A program made the translations under genes and the position numbers. Shown here in pieces: positions 11,630 through 23,499 of a stretch of 64,000 nucleotides of DNA. Positions within the stretch are counted from its first letter, which is position 1; each line of letters opens with the position of its first letter. Origin of the DNA: Lepidostoma basale (taxonomy: Eukaryota > Arthropoda > Insecta > Trichoptera > Lepidostomatidae). The stretch is taken from assembly GCA_022606425.2 (NCBI GenBank), contig JAHDVF020000734.1:2023001-2087000 (forward strand). Direction: 5' to 3'. The notes under the pieces are model-generated. The model was not told the DNA's origin. It searched no databases and saw nothing but the letters and a program-made list of their open reading frames with translations.

Positions 11630-12380
11630 CGCTGCATTTTAGGGTTTTCGTGTCGATCCTTATTATTCAAGTCACTAAAGTTATGTTTTATCTTAATTCA
11701 TTTTTATTTTCATTAATTCTTAAATATATAATAACTTGAATCAAAATTCCAGAATCGTAATAAATCTTTACTCGTTGTTGCTTGAACGATGACGTATAAC
11801 GTCATATTTGGCATATTCAAAACCACAAATAAATAACACTTCGTATTAATTAAAGATCGGTCTGCTTCGTTCCATCCCAGAGTATGTTAAATGTGAGCGG
11901 ACTTCCCTGTTCAAAGATTAATTTTGGAATGTTCAACGCGCCATACCAATTAAACCTAATATGCATTATGCTACGAAGTAAATGTACGGAAGAAAGATTG
12001 TAGAAGTCTTTGATGGTACGGAACACAATGGACCTGCCCAACATGTCGTTGGTATGTGAAATAAATGTAGTTTTTCAACTATTATTGTAATACCTATTAT
12101 CACTATAATGCTACGCAACGCTTGGTCTGACTAACTCCATAATCGGAAGATGTTATCTGTTCAGCCGCAGCCACTTCAGGCTTATGCGAATAAAAAGAGA
12201 CTGAGTGAATAGCGCGTAGGACCCAGTTAAAATAATAATCAAACACATTCAACTTGTCGCCTCTTTCTAGAAATGTGGCTAATACTATATTATTAGTTAG
12301 CGGAATGCCTGATTGATGAGCGATGACTAGGTTAAACTAGCATTACTCAGGATCAAAGTTACGAGACAAGCTCCACCGGC
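11630..12380. other. Unassigned spacer
   Basis: No recognisable gene or element. Open frames are short and without motifs. Confidence 0.5.
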
Positions 12381-12387
12381 AAAAAAC

Positions 12388-14000
12388 ATGCTGCCTGCTG
12401 CCTGCTGCCTGGTTCTGATAGATGTAAAAAATGCGTTCAACACTACCGACTGTAAAATCATCCTAACAAAACTGAGCAAAAGAAAAATAGATGAGTGCCT
12501 TCTGAATTTTCTGGCGGATTACCTGATAATGATAATGATAATGGATAAAAAGCACGAGGAGGAAGTCTACTATCGGTCCTAGAACCGACCCTGTGGAATA
12601 TCCTATACGACGATGTAATGGTTGCTGACGTGTCGGAAGATGTGGATATGGTTTGCTATGCCGACGACTTAGCATTATCTGTCACAGCAGCAAGTAACAC
12701 AGCGAACTACTAAAACTAATAGCGAAGACGAACAGAACATTGCACGCGGTAAACTTATGGATGGAAATAGATGGATTACAAATTGCCTCAGAGAAAACGT
12801 AGGCAGTAATCATAGAAAGGACATCCCGAAATTAAATTCCACCTGGGAGGAGTCACGACGTGGATGGATGGGAGCGGCAATGGATAGGGGGCGGTGGCGG
12901 GCTTTGGGAGAGGCCTACATTCAGCAGTGGATGACAGACGGCTGATGATGATGATGGGAGGAGTCACCGTAACGCCAGTAAAGCAGGTGACGTATCTCGG
13001 TGTAGTAATAGACAAAAGCCTAGCATTGAAGGCCCATTTAAAAGGTCTCTCAGCTGTATTATGCCCAACACGAGAGGTCCAGAACCAAAAAAGAGAAAAA
13101 TGTTAGAAATGGCAGTCCGATCCATAGTCCTGTATGCGGCACCAATTTATATTCGCACACAGTTGACAACGGAGAATCTCAGGGAGATCAGTAATACACA
13201 GATACTAACGGCACTAAGAGTAACGGACGCAGCCCTAGTGCCCATTGAACTCCTGGAAAAGGAGAGATCCATTTTTTTTAAAAGCTGCACCACAATAACG
13301 GAGAAGATAAAAAGAGACAATAGACGGACTATACTGACGGAATGGCAGCAGAAGTGGAACCAGGCATCCAGCGGAAGATGGACCTATCGCCTGATAAAGA
13401 TGATCGAGCCCGGGCTGGCTAGAAAGCGCGGGGAAATAAACTTCAGGATAACCTAATGCATGACAGGCCACAGGGTCTATCTCCGAAAAGTACAGAAATC
13501 CCCGACAGAGGTGTATGTACTGTGAGGCGGAGACGGATGATCCCGAACACACCTTTTTCGTGTGTGATAGATGGAGGCTACAGATGGAAGTCCTATATAC
13601 TCGTACAATAACAGATTCCATGGTCAAATCCATGCTGCAATCCTAAGAGTTGTGGAGTAAGGTGGGTGGCTTCACGGAGGAGACAATGGCCCAAAAAGAA
13701 AAGACGAGATGCGGCTACAGCAACTGGGGTAAACGAAAAACAAATTTGCAGCCCTGGGTAGATCGTAAGGTAGGAACCAGTCTGAAGGACTGGGTGTCCA
13801 TGACGGATTTCCCCCAAAGTCACTAAAATATTCCTCCGTACCATAAAGGAGGCGAGACAGTTCAGGAAAAGATTATTCTATCTTGGCAGATTCCAAATTA
13901 AAAGCGGAAATGGTTGCCAATGTGACGCACGTTGACGTGAGCACGTTATTCTGCACTGCACAATGTTCATGAATGATGCATGGAAGCTGGACAAAGAGAC
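12388..14000 (+). pseudogene. R1/LOA-like LINE reverse transcriptase, decayed and interrupted
   Basis: The plus strand carries RT blocks in order but in shifting frames. LVLIDVKNAFNTTD (12410) is the A-box Asp. GSVLGPTLWNILYDDVM (12570) follows, then VCYADDLALSV (12650), the catalytic YADD. After the inserted RTE tail comes QVTYLGVVIDKSLALKAHLK (12985). Then comes an open stretch, 13061-13456, with MLEMAVRSIVLYAAPIYIRT. After a stop, CMYCEAETDDPEHTFFVCDR (13515) is the CCHC-like zinc motif that closes proteins of the R1/I group. Another zinc-like CQCDA..EHVILHC trace near 13915-13965 suggests a second fragment. Simple TGATAA/GATAAT slippage at 12530 and several frameshifts make it non-functional. 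Confidence 0.8.
12857..12954 (+). mobile_element. 98-bp RTE LINE tail with 13-bp target duplication
   Basis: The last codons of an RTE protein (RWRALGEAYIQQWMTDG, stop) plus a TGATGATGATGA tail sit inside the older R1-like LINE. TGGGAGGAGTCAC flanks it at 12844-12856 and 12955-12967. Removing the insertion restores continuity of the surrounding RT sequence, which confirms the boundaries. Confidence 0.92.
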
Positions 14001-14009
14001 ACAGAAGAG

Positions 14010-14990
14010 GGCATTCCAGCAGAGGGGTTTTAAACTATCATACATTCAGCGTATACAGTATTGTTATATAATTAACATATTTTCAACAACTTTTCATTCT
14101 CCCGATGTGACATCAAATATTCCGGCTGAAGTTTTCCATGTTTTCCTCAGCTGTAAGGCAAATGTTGGAACATATATATGTTGGAACATGGATCACAAGA
14201 GCTTGATATGAACACGAATAAGTCTAAGTTAATGGTGTATTTATGAATTAGTTTATTAAGGAAATATGTTTATAAAGGAACGAAGGCGAACGAAGAGGCG
14301 CATTGAAAGAGGATTTGGACAAGTAATAAAGTGAATGGTGGGCTTAAAGATGTCATCGCAAACAAATGTCTATCCAAAAAAAAGTAAAATTCTATTCTTG
14401 TAATAACTTTAATGTATGAAATGGAGGGTGAAAGGAGAATAATTGCGGTGGAAATGAGAGGAAATGAAATTACGAACATTTTTCTTATCTTAAAAAAAAA
14501 TCAAGAAGTAGGGACAAAATATGTCCTAGTTCCAAAGTTTTTCTTTGAAACAAAATGTGACGAAAGTTTCCCGAACTCCAGTCCAAACTTATCATTATTC
14601 TGGAAAGTTCCACGAGAATATTCCCAGCATCTCATCTACGCTCAGTGCACTGCAGGATGGAAATAGTGCCAGAGATGCAGTCGATTATTCACAAAAGTTG
14701 CACCGGAAGTTATAAAGAAAAAACGAATAACGCTTTATCTCTCAGTGCTGTTTCGGACAAGACAACATGGGTACCGAAGAGCCATTCTCGGCACAAAAAG
14801 TTGGATTATATATACCTACATAGGGTGTATTACACGAGTACCACACCACTCGTCATATATTTAATATTATTTGGAACAGATCTTGGGCAAACGGGCTATA
14901 CAGTATTACGTACACACGACAATAATAATTAAACTTCAAGGGGCAATCAGACATATAAACATATACATCCAACTAAAGTTGGAGAGAAAA
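14010..14990. other. Unassigned spacer
   Basis: Short motif-free open frames only. A duplicated TGTTGGAACATATATATGT-like stretch lies near 14160-14190. Confidence 0.45.
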
Positions 14991-15001
14991 TTTAGCCGAC
15001 G

Positions 15002-16217
15002 CACACTGGATCCATTTGGCAAAAACATGGACTTAGGGGTCGAACTCCGAATTTTGTCCTGATTTTTTTAAATTAGGTCCTTTGTATGATTCCAAACCAC
15101 TTTTACATTTGAACCTTTCTTGATATAACTGCTAATTTCCAAGAAAAAAAATGTTATTGTTTTTTTTGTATGAAGCAAAACTGATTTTTGCAATTATTTC
15201 GGAATCAGTTGGATACGTCAAAACCAAACTTAGTAGGGATTATAGAGGACATAATCCTCTACATTACTTGTCCCGACATCTACTTCATATCTCTGCCCGT
15301 TTAAAAGCAGCAGACATTATAAATTTTAATTAATTATTAGGAGTGGTTTCGGATTTTTGTTAGATACATAAATGATCACAATTATGCTAAAATCACTCCT
15401 TTCTTTTGTAAAGGAACGCTCGAACGTGAAAAAATAAGTACTGGCGGACACTGGTCCCATTTGGCAAAAACGTGGACATAGGGGTCAAACTCCGAATTTT
15501 GTCCTGATTTTTTAAAATTAGGTCCTTTGTGTGATTCCAAACCACTTTTATATTTTAACTTTTTTTGATAAAACTGCTAATTTCGAAGAAAAATAATGTT
15601 GTAGTTTTTTTTTGTATGAAGCTAAACTGATTTTTGCTATTATTTCGGAATCAGTTAGATACGTCAAAATCAAACTTAGTAGGGATTATAGAGGACATAA
15701 TCCTCTACATTACTTGTTCTGACATCTACTTCATATCTCTGCCCGTTTAAAAGCAGCAGACATTATAAATCTTAATTAATTGTTATGAGTATAAAGTGGT
15801 TTCGGATTTTTGTTACATGCATAAATGATCATCGCGTTCCTTTACAAAAGAATGGAGTGATTTTAGTATATTTATGCATCTAACAAAAATCCGAAACCAC
15901 TTTATACTCGTAACAATTAATTAAGATTTATAATGTCTGCTGCTTTTAAACGGGCAGAGATATGAAGTAGATGTCGTAACAAGTAATGAAGAAGATTATG
16001 CCCTCTATAATCCTTACTAAGTTTGGTTTTGACGTATCCACCTGATTCCGAAATAATTGGAAAAATCAGTTTTGCTTCATACAAAAAAAAAACTTTTTTT
16101 CTTCTTGGAAATTAGCAGTTATATAAAAAAAAGTTAAAAGACGAAAGTGGTTCGAAATCACACAAAGGGCCTAATTTAAAAAAATCAGGGCGAAATTCGG
16201 AGTTCGACCCCTAAGTC
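15002..16217. mobile_element. Tandem plus inverted repeat block (three units)
   Basis: Unit A (15002-15437) and unit B (15447-15833) are direct copies offset by 445 bp. Unit C (15834-16217) is B in reverse. Shared landmarks: CATTTGGCAAAAAC (A and B only), GGGGTCGAACTCCGAATTT, CTCTGCCCGTTTAAAAGCAG, and TTTCGGATTTTTGTTA. B and C form a palindrome of about 770 bp with its centre at 15833. Unit A begins CACACTGGATCC preceded by CGACG; C lacks that end. The block is non-coding. It looks like a MITE family that has tandemly duplicated and folded back; the source superfamily is unclear. Confidence 0.8.
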
Positions 16218-16289
16218 TAACTCCGAATCTAAAATTTAGTTACGATGATTTGTATAATTAGACGATTTTCTACTTACTTCTAGTGTAAT

Positions 16290-16640
16290 ACTTCGTTTTA
16301 AAGTTCAAACTATGGAGATGTTTTTAAAAGAATCTGAACGAAAAATTTATACGTGATTCTTTTTTTTAATCGTCTTTCTTTTAGAATGTGTGTAAATAAA
16401 AATATTTGATATTTCCGTCTGGGATTTCAGACAGTTTTAATTTTTGTATTGATAATGAATGCCTGTTATGTTCACTAATTAAGAAAAAAATAAAAGTTTG
16501 ATTATGACAAACAGTTATTTTTTAATTAATTTTTAAAACACCTGACCTCGATAAATTTCAAAAAAATTGTTCACTTTTGCACAATGCCTTACATGACATA
16601 ATTCATCGGAAATAACCTCTCCTACAACTTCCTATGTCTT
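16290..16640 (-). repeat. Repeat family Y, copy 2 (inverted)
   Basis: In reverse complement it matches 5975-6260 and, beyond the RTE insertion, the GGAAGTTGTAG..GAGGTTAT block of 5510-5525 plus 5971-5980. It therefore shows the uninterrupted target. Confidence 0.65.
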
Positions 16641-16644
16641 CCTA

Positions 16645-18226
16645 AGTCTTTAATTTACTTTTATTTTAGCGTAATAGCTCAAGTATTTACATAGTATTTT
16701 ATTATGGAGTGATTAAATCACCAACTTCCGTTGATTTAATAAGTTATAGATAAAAACAAAATACCAAATCAGACGGACTTCCACTTTGAGGTCTTTATTT
16801 AGATAGAAGAAAGGACGACACGTTTGTGATAGAGCAAGCTCATTCAAAAAGGTATCAAGGAAGATCATTACTCGCTGATTCAAGAGCCCGGCTCTGAATT
16901 CTGGAAGCTCTGAAGAAATTGTCAAGTCTCTAATTTACAATGGCAAATTTGCCTCTTGCATTTCAATGAGCTGCCGTTCCGTCATATGTTCTTGCACCTA
17001 GATGGAAAGACAGCCGGTGGTTAACTTCCAGAGTATTGATTGTTAGATCCCAGGAGTAGACAGAAACGTGCTTAGTAAAGATCAGCAATAACTGTTTGAT
17101 ATTTACGTTGCAATAAAATCAGGATCCGGTAAAGAAGATTTGGCTGTTCGAGATCCTGGGCACTTATCACATTCGAGGTGGTTGACAAAAAGCAAATAGA
17201 ACACTCAGATTGTACATAAGTGAAGAAAGCCCCACACCTGAACTTCAAGAACTAGTTTTGTTTATACTGAAAGCATACATACCAATGTGGTTTACTATCA
17301 AAAGAAGTCAACTTTTTACAGACGGCCCGAAACTTGTTTACCAAGCAATACAATCTACCAGGTATTTGCCAAAACCTTTACTTGATGTTGTCGACGCTGT
17401 GATCGAACGTAATGGTTTTTTGCCCACCCTGAACACTTACTATTAGCCATGACGCAAGATGACAAGAAACACATAAGAGAGCTCGGACTTCGAAGAATTC
17501 TAAAGGCAAGGCAGGTAGATGAAAAGAAGGAAAACAATACGAAAATTCATGCCGCCAAAAATCAACTTCAATGCACAATAATACTCAGGAATGATCAACT
17601 GGATCGACTGTGAGTTATCTTCTCCCCGATTGTTGGCAGAAATTAGTGACGAGGAGATTAAATCACACATCGAAAGTGACTCAATCCCTGGCTGGAACAT
17701 TACATTCAGGAAATTCCCAGTTCATACGCAGGTTGTTGGAAAACTCTTCACAGAGCCTCAAGAAAGGTGTGTGGAGCTGAAGCTCGAGACGGATTTATAA
17801 GAACCACTCTGCTGTCCAGATCATCTATGCCTAACTTCACCAGCAAATCAGACTTCAAAGTCCCTTCGGCTACAAAATAGAAAAAGAGTGCTAATGGACA
17901 GATTCAACTAACATGTACTATTTTTTCAGAACTCTGTTTTTTGTTAGAGTAGCCTATGTTTAGTGTTAAAACTATACAGTAACTTTAATAATTAAGCTTT
18001 CTAAATATAAAACAAGTCAAAAAGAACCATGCCCGTTGTTACCGTTATCGTCCATCATGTCATAGGCCTACCTATCCTTTTTAGGCACAGTTTGTCTGTG
18101 GCATTGGGGTCATTGCGCGACAGGAAGTTGTTGATTTAATCACTCCATAATAAAATACTATGTTCTTATGTTCTAAAATAAAAAATACTTGAGCTATTAC
18201 GTTAAAATAAAAGTAAATTAAATACT
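16645..18226 (+). mobile_element. DNA transposon with about 80-bp terminal inverted repeats, superfamily unassigned
   Basis: The left end (16645-16722) and right end (18130-18226) are inverted copies. Both read TAATTTACTTTTATTTTA, GTAATAGCTCAAGTATTT, and ATAGTATTTTATTATGG then AGTGATTAAATCA when viewed inward; the right copy has a short extra segment. Between them lies a broken coding region (17150-17880). Overall length about 1.58 kb. No target duplication was identified with confidence. Confidence 0.7.
17150..17880 (+). pseudogene. Transposon-encoded protein of unknown superfamily, frameshifted
   Basis: Pieces in three frames line up as one protein. SRWLTKSNRTLRLYISEE (about 17175) is followed by LFTDGPKLVYQAIQSTRYLP (17310) and VVDAVIERNGFL (17385). 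Then come KKHIRELGLRRILKARQ (17465), EISDEEIKSHIES (17645) and FRKFPVHTQVV (17707), ending near GFIRTTLLSRSSMPNF (17785). I recall this block order from uncharacterised proteins repeated many times in arthropod genomes, which are probably transposon proteins, but I cannot name a family and see no clear DDE triad. At least three frameshifts; not functional. Confidence 0.55.
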
Positions 18227-18229
18227 TAA

Positions 18230-18574
18230 AAAAAATACATAAAAATGTGAAATTTTCAATATTTTGGCAAATTTTAGGCCTTATGCGCGACCGAAAAATA
18301 TCAACTGATCTAAACCTAATTAAACCACAATGTTTTTAGGCTCTAGTCGAAAACGTTTTAAACTATTACATGACAAAAACAGCAATTTTTTTTTTAAATA
18401 ATCGCAATAATGACGTTTTTTCATATTTTGTAAAAGTTTAGGGTCTGTGCGCGACTGGAAGATGTCAACCGATTTTGATAAAAAAAAATTCACTTATTTG
18501 TCTTCCTAATTCGCAACTTTTCCGCGCTATTACAACTTTGGAAAAAAATAATGAATTTTTTCGGCCCACCCTAA
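18230..18574 (+). mobile_element. Possible DNA-element terminus ending CCCACCCTAA
   Basis: AT-rich, with repeated TGCGCGAC words (18291, 18447) and an end GGCCCACCCTAA at 18563-18574. It resembles the GGCCACCCTAA ends at 42482 and 55844. No matching left end was found nearby. Confidence 0.35.
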
Positions 18575-18577
18575 TTG

Positions 18578-18716
18578 TCTACCTCGGTATCTAATGAATA
18601 CCTAATAAGACCCGATAATTATCACCCCACTGATTCCACGCAACACAGATGCCTACCTCGGTATCTAATGAGTAGGCACCTAATAATACCCGATAACTAT
18701 CACCACACTGATTCTA
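18578..18716. repeat. Two-copy tandem repeat, about 73 bp
   Basis: CTACCTCGGTATCTAATGA starts at 18580 and again at 18653, followed in both by CCCGATAA..ATCACC and CACTGATTC. The two copies have diverged by a few bases and a short indel. Confidence 0.85.
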
Positions 18717-18719
18717 GAG

Positions 18720-19910
18720 GGACCGAGAAATCCTATTTACCCTCTTGTATTTCTATTGCAGTTTCACGTCACACTCGTACATCATATTGGGTTCATTGCG
18801 TTTAGGCCATCTTGAACATTATTTTTGTTGTTGAGATCGTAAAGTATGAAACACTGAAGCAGCTATGAACATGTTTCGAATAAGGTCCTATCTAACCTAA
18901 TACTTCCATGTCATTTAATAAACCAATATTTTCAAATAATAAGAGCACAAAGGGATGGAGATGGAAGTTTTTGATTTATTTCTCGTTTCAAAGGAAGCAA
19001 TGATTTGGTTCTTGAATGTACACAATATTGAAAAGGTGTATTAATTGATTTTCTATTCAGAACACGCTATTTATTTTGATTTGAATCTGATCTTATCGTA
19101 GTTCCTGCAGTCATCGCGAGCGGCCTCCTCCACCAATGTTCCTCAATACAAACTTCTTCATGGAATCAATATGTCTGCCCAGCACATTTGACTGAAAAAA
19201 TTCCTTAATTTTTTCCGGCTTTAAGTGTCAATAGTCCAGTGCAAGCCGCCAGACTATCGACCGGAGTGAGTAATATGCGCGGCTCGAGGGGCAACGGAAT
19301 AAATAACACACGAGGCGCTTCTCGCTCCCATAACCTGGGGGCAAGGGAGGCGCCTCCACGTGTACTCTTACAAAGTCGGCCAAACCTTCCACCACAAATG
19401 CAAGATATATGTACGAAAATGTTCACACCATTGGGCGAGCAGTCATCCTAAACAGACGCTAAAATAGTCGCGCGCAATGATAAATGCAAATTAAACACTC
19501 GTATATCCCTCAGACCACAGGTAAAGAACCTTTTCTCTCCCTTAACACCAAATATTATTTAGAATGTATGTACACATATTGAACTCTGTATTTAATAATA
19601 TTGTCACCAAATACTAAACTAAATTATATATAGGTACCTACGAATACCCAATGCAAATATTATTAACTAATTTACGGGATAATTATTTATAACTGATGGA
19701 TTGATTAGATGTAGTGCCCCCCATTTGCTTCTGAGCCCACTTCCGCCCCCCTGGAAGGCCCCACCGCCCCTGGGGGTGGTGTCGTCCTTGTTGGCAAACC
19801 TATGCCTTAAATGAACGCGGGCAAATATTTACATGTACAGGTATGTTAGATGACATATTGTGACAAAAACCGATATAAAAAGAGAATGCACGGTGGGTGA
19901 ATGTTTTATT
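18720..19910. other. Unassigned spacer
   Basis: No gene recognised. The overlapping frames at 19205-19451 lie in a GC-richer patch but carry no motif. Confidence 0.45.
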
Positions 19911-19917
19911 AACAAAC

Positions 19918-19975
19918 ATTATGGCGACCTTTGTGGAAGAGTGGTCCCGGGTTCGATTCCCGATTGTGTTCAAAC
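19918..19975 (+). repeat. tRNA-derived SINE head fragment
   Basis: GCGACCTTTGTGG..AGAGTGG followed directly by GGGTTCGATTCCCG gives a truncated A box joined to an intact B box. The same head is complete on the minus strand at 58137-58205, so this copy has an internal deletion. Confidence 0.6.
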
Positions 19976-20089
19976 GATCTGCTGTATACCTACAAAAGAA
20001 ATCAAGATAAAATGACCAACTGGAATTATTGCGATTATAGAGTTAGCTACGATATCGGTCCCAGATAGTCCCACTGGTACACCGATTAC

Positions 20090-20175
20090 TGATGTAAAAT
20101 TCCATATTAATTTGTTTGAAGTTGTATTATATATTTAATGGGAATGACATGTTTCGCTTGCTATTTTGTCTATTT
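20090..20175. repeat. Penelope-like repeat fragment
   Basis: GTAAAATTCCATATTAAT..TTAATGGGAATGACATGTTTCGC matches the terminal repeat seen at 31940-32010, next to the 3' end of the LINE at 20180-21290. Confidence 0.5.
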
Positions 20176-20179
20176 CGTC

Positions 20180-21290
20180 CACAAACATGAAGGCAAGCCA
20201 TGCTGTGGGGTAAAGTTCGTTTCTTCTTGCTCTTGTGGGTACTTATGCAGTTAATATGTGTGGTATTAGGCACACTCAATAACCACTCGAACTGTGTCCG
20301 TCCTCGAGTTATTCTCTTCTCTGGTTTCAATCCTGGGATTGGTTTGCAGCAATTTCCTCCATTATTCTCTTCCATTTTTCCCTGTCTTGTGCGGCTCTTT
20401 TGAAATCTGCATATGATGAGCAGCGTACGTCCACCAACAGGTCCTCCAGGTACTCTCGGCGTGGGCGTCCCCTAGAGTTTGTCCCCTCGATCATACCCTC
20501 CATTATGGCATGCAAGAGACCTTCTTGACGTATTACATAGCCGATCCATCTTGCACGCCTTTCGGACAAGGTCCTGAGCAGGTGCCTTCCTCCTTCGATT
20601 CCTTGAAGAACTTCCTCATTCGTGATGTGGTCTCTCCAGGAAATTCCAAAGAGTCTTCTATAGGACCACATCTCAAAAGCCTCTAGTCTCCGCTTATCCC
20701 TTTCGGATAGGCACCATGTCTCGCAGCCGTACATCAAGACACTCCATACATAGGTCTTGATGAGGAGTATTCTCAGTTTTAGGTCTATATTATTTGATTC
20801 TATTATTTTCGACCTTTTATTAAATGCAAGCCTAGCCTGATGTATACGGCTGTCGACCTCGCTCTTAGACCGACCGTCCCATGTTATTTTGCTCCCGAGG
20901 TAGACAAACTCCTTGGTGTTCTTTAGTGGAACTCCTGACATCACTACTCTCATCTGATGTTGCGTTCGGCCTACAGTCAGCAGCTTTGTTTTGTCCTTAT
21001 TTATCTTCATGTTGTAGCTATCTTGAAGAATGTCTTGCAAAGTTTCTAAGGCCTCCTGCAGTTCCTCCTCACTTTCAGCAACCATAGCAATATCGTCAGC
21101 AAACCTTATCATGTCTATCTTTTGCCCGTGTATCCTTACACCTTCTCTGTGACTCATTCTCTCTCTCAAGTCGTCAATCGCATTCTGTATGTAAACGTTA
21201 AAAAGAGCAGGTGACAGAGAGCATCCCTGTCTTACCCCTTGTCTTATACTGGCTTCCTTTGTACCCTCGTCACATCTGATTATTAGTCCC
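20180..21290 (-). pseudogene. 5'-truncated LINE with open reverse transcriptase frame
   Basis: Minus-strand frame 21169-20327 is open for 280 codons, and the same frame continues upstream without a stop to about 21287 (IRQGVRQGCSLSPALFNVYI). It includes the catalytic IRFADDIAMVAESEEEL, then KTKLLTVGRTQHQMRVV, FVYLGSKITWDGRSKSEVD, SVLMYGCETWCLSERDKRRL, ending DREKWKRIMEEIAANQ. This is the C-terminal half of an RT with its thumb domain. There is no N-terminal endonuclease. The long open frame points to a young truncated copy. Similar to insect LINE proteins annotated as craniofacial- or RTE-like endonuclease-reverse transcriptases. Confidence 0.85.
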
Positions 21291-21299
21291 TAATAAAAG

Positions 21300-21955
21300 A
21301 GGAGAAAAGGGCTCCCAAACGATTACTTTACCGGATTTCAGCCGCGAACTTCCGCGTTTCCTTGGGAGTGACTTTACACGTTTGCTATTATTTAGTTTCA
21401 ATATGTTTCATTATCCATATGCTCCTGGGGATATGTACCTAAGTTAACGTAACTCACCAGCGCCAGTTAACGACTTCTTCTGAGATAATTTCAGTTCGTG
21501 TAAAAGGGTAAATAATCTATGTGAATGTGATAATTATTATTGCAGCTAAGTTTGCCTTGAAGTAGCAGTATGCGGTTATTGAAAAGAGAACGCTCGGCAG
21601 TCTTGTCATATATTATATGTTAGTGTCATACTCGTAACATGTGTGGCGCCATTTAGCAGCCCAGGCCAGGTCTTGTCGCGGGAAGAGGCGCCATATTAAT
21701 ATCAACTGATTTAGTACAGTCAGATTCCTTGATATAAGATAATAAATCCTTCTTAATTGTTACATTTACCTAAGAATATAGAAGTAATGTCATCAAGAAA
21801 ATAAAATGTCACGAATAAATCTCCAATTGCCATCAGTATGAGAATAACCCCATTGGCTTTTTGATAAACTTAAGGCGTCAAGGTAAGGAGCGCAATAGCC
21901 ATACCGTTGCTTATACGGGGTTACTTGTTATTGAACTTGTTCCTTAAAGTCATGT
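21300..21955. other. Unassigned spacer
   Basis: No gene, RNA gene or repeat recognised. Confidence 0.45.
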
Positions 21956-21959
21956 AAAT

Positions 21960-22200
21960 CACTAAGAAAAAGAGATATAATAAATTTAAGATTTTTTTAT
22001 TCATCGAGGTCACGTGTTTTAAAAATTAACAAAAAAAAAATATTCGTTGCAATCAAACTTTTATTTTTTTCTTACACAGATGACAAAACAGGCATTCATA
22101 ATCAATACAAAAACTAAAACTTTCTGTCCACATTAGAAAATACCAGACGGAAACATCATACATTTTACTTGATTTATTTTAATTGACGAGTTCCAAAAGA
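21960..22200 (+). repeat. Repeat family Y, copy 3
   Basis: Matches 6030-6260 and the reverse complement of 16300-16540: TCGAGGTCACGTGTTTTAAA, TTTTATTTTTTTCTTA, ACAGGCATTCATAATC, then GACGGAAACATCA and AATTGACGAGTTCCAAAAG. Confidence 0.65.
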
Positions 22201-22204
22201 AAAC

Positions 22205-23490
22205 CCTAAACATTTCTAAATACAATAGACGTAAGAACTGCTGCGGCACGTGCGGAGTTAACAAAGTGCGTCCCGTCTCCCGTCTGGCGCGCGAGACGCC
22301 GTGTCGCCTGCTCAGGAGCCGGTCTAGCGAGGCGACGCGACGCGACCACTTCCTCGACATAAATGAACAGCTCGAGCCCCCCAACGCAATAATTGAAGTT
22401 GTCGAGCATATAATATTAAGAAAAGGTTTTATTATTTCCGATTGATCAGGAAAGTTGTCCTGTCAGCTGTCGAGATGTCGCGACGTGTGGACAGGCAGCT
22501 ACACATAATATCGGAAGTTGTACCTACATACTCGTAAACTACATACCTATTGCATTATAATATGGTACTCGTATGTTGTGTTCAGTGCAAGCAACATCAC
22601 GGCGCGAGGCGTGAAGAACCGCAAACACATGGCGGTGCATTCTATTCAAGAACATTTACACTTATTTATATGCTCAGAACGGCTCCCGCACCACGGCCTA
22701 GTAACAAGAGGTAGGTACATTATTATGTTTGTAATATCTTTTGAGTAAATAAACTGATGCCAGCGAATTAGTTTTCGGTAATTAGATAGGTACTTCAGAT
22801 TCAACATTCTAGCATGATTCTTGCGCTGTCGTCTACGATCTACGCGACGCGCGACGTTTCCAAAGTCGTTAGAGATCGCCCTCGCCCTCCTTCAATGGAG
22901 TCCCCGCTATAAACCAACCGCCAAATAACACGCATAAAATGTCATTCATTATTTGTATCTTGCTCTTGTTAAAAACGTGTAATCTAAATCCGCAAGCGTA
23001 TTAGAACCTTAAATTCTGAAATGACTCCGTGTCCGGGCACGTGTAAAGGCGTCGCTATGGAAACGCGTCAATCTGTTTGGCGCACCGGCGCGGCGGCGCC
23101 GGCGGCGCGCTACTACCGAGGCTCACAGTTGTCCGCGAAGGAATTCTCCAACAGGGACTTGCCTCTGTAATAGAACCGCCTTTTCTTCTAGTTCCTAGCG
23201 GGTCCGCCTAGAAAGCTCGCCTCGCTACCATTACTGTGTATTATAGAATATGGCCGGATCTAGAAGAATTAGTGGATTAAAACAGAAGATTTAATATAAA
23301 GACAATGATTTTTTTTCTTTATTATGATAGTGTATAATAAATTACAATAATTGTATATTCATATTTTTTCAATAGCCAAATACAGAATGTGTCAAAGTGA
23401 CGGCTTTATGGTTTGAATGAGTTTTAAATGTATTTATTTAGGAGCATTTCAAAGGAAGGTTAGACATTCGAGAAATTTCATTGACCTAAA
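22205..23490. other. Unassigned, partly GC-rich spacer
   Basis: CpG-rich patches at 22250-22340 and 23030-23130. No exon with clear splice sites was found. It could include regulatory sequence, but nothing specific supports that. Confidence 0.4.
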
Positions 23491-23499
23491 CGTGCCTAA

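Noticed and set aside
23051..23064. RFX-type X-box match GTCGCTATGGAAAC
   Set aside because: The consensus is degenerate enough to match tens of times in 64 kb by chance, and no promoter is evident here.
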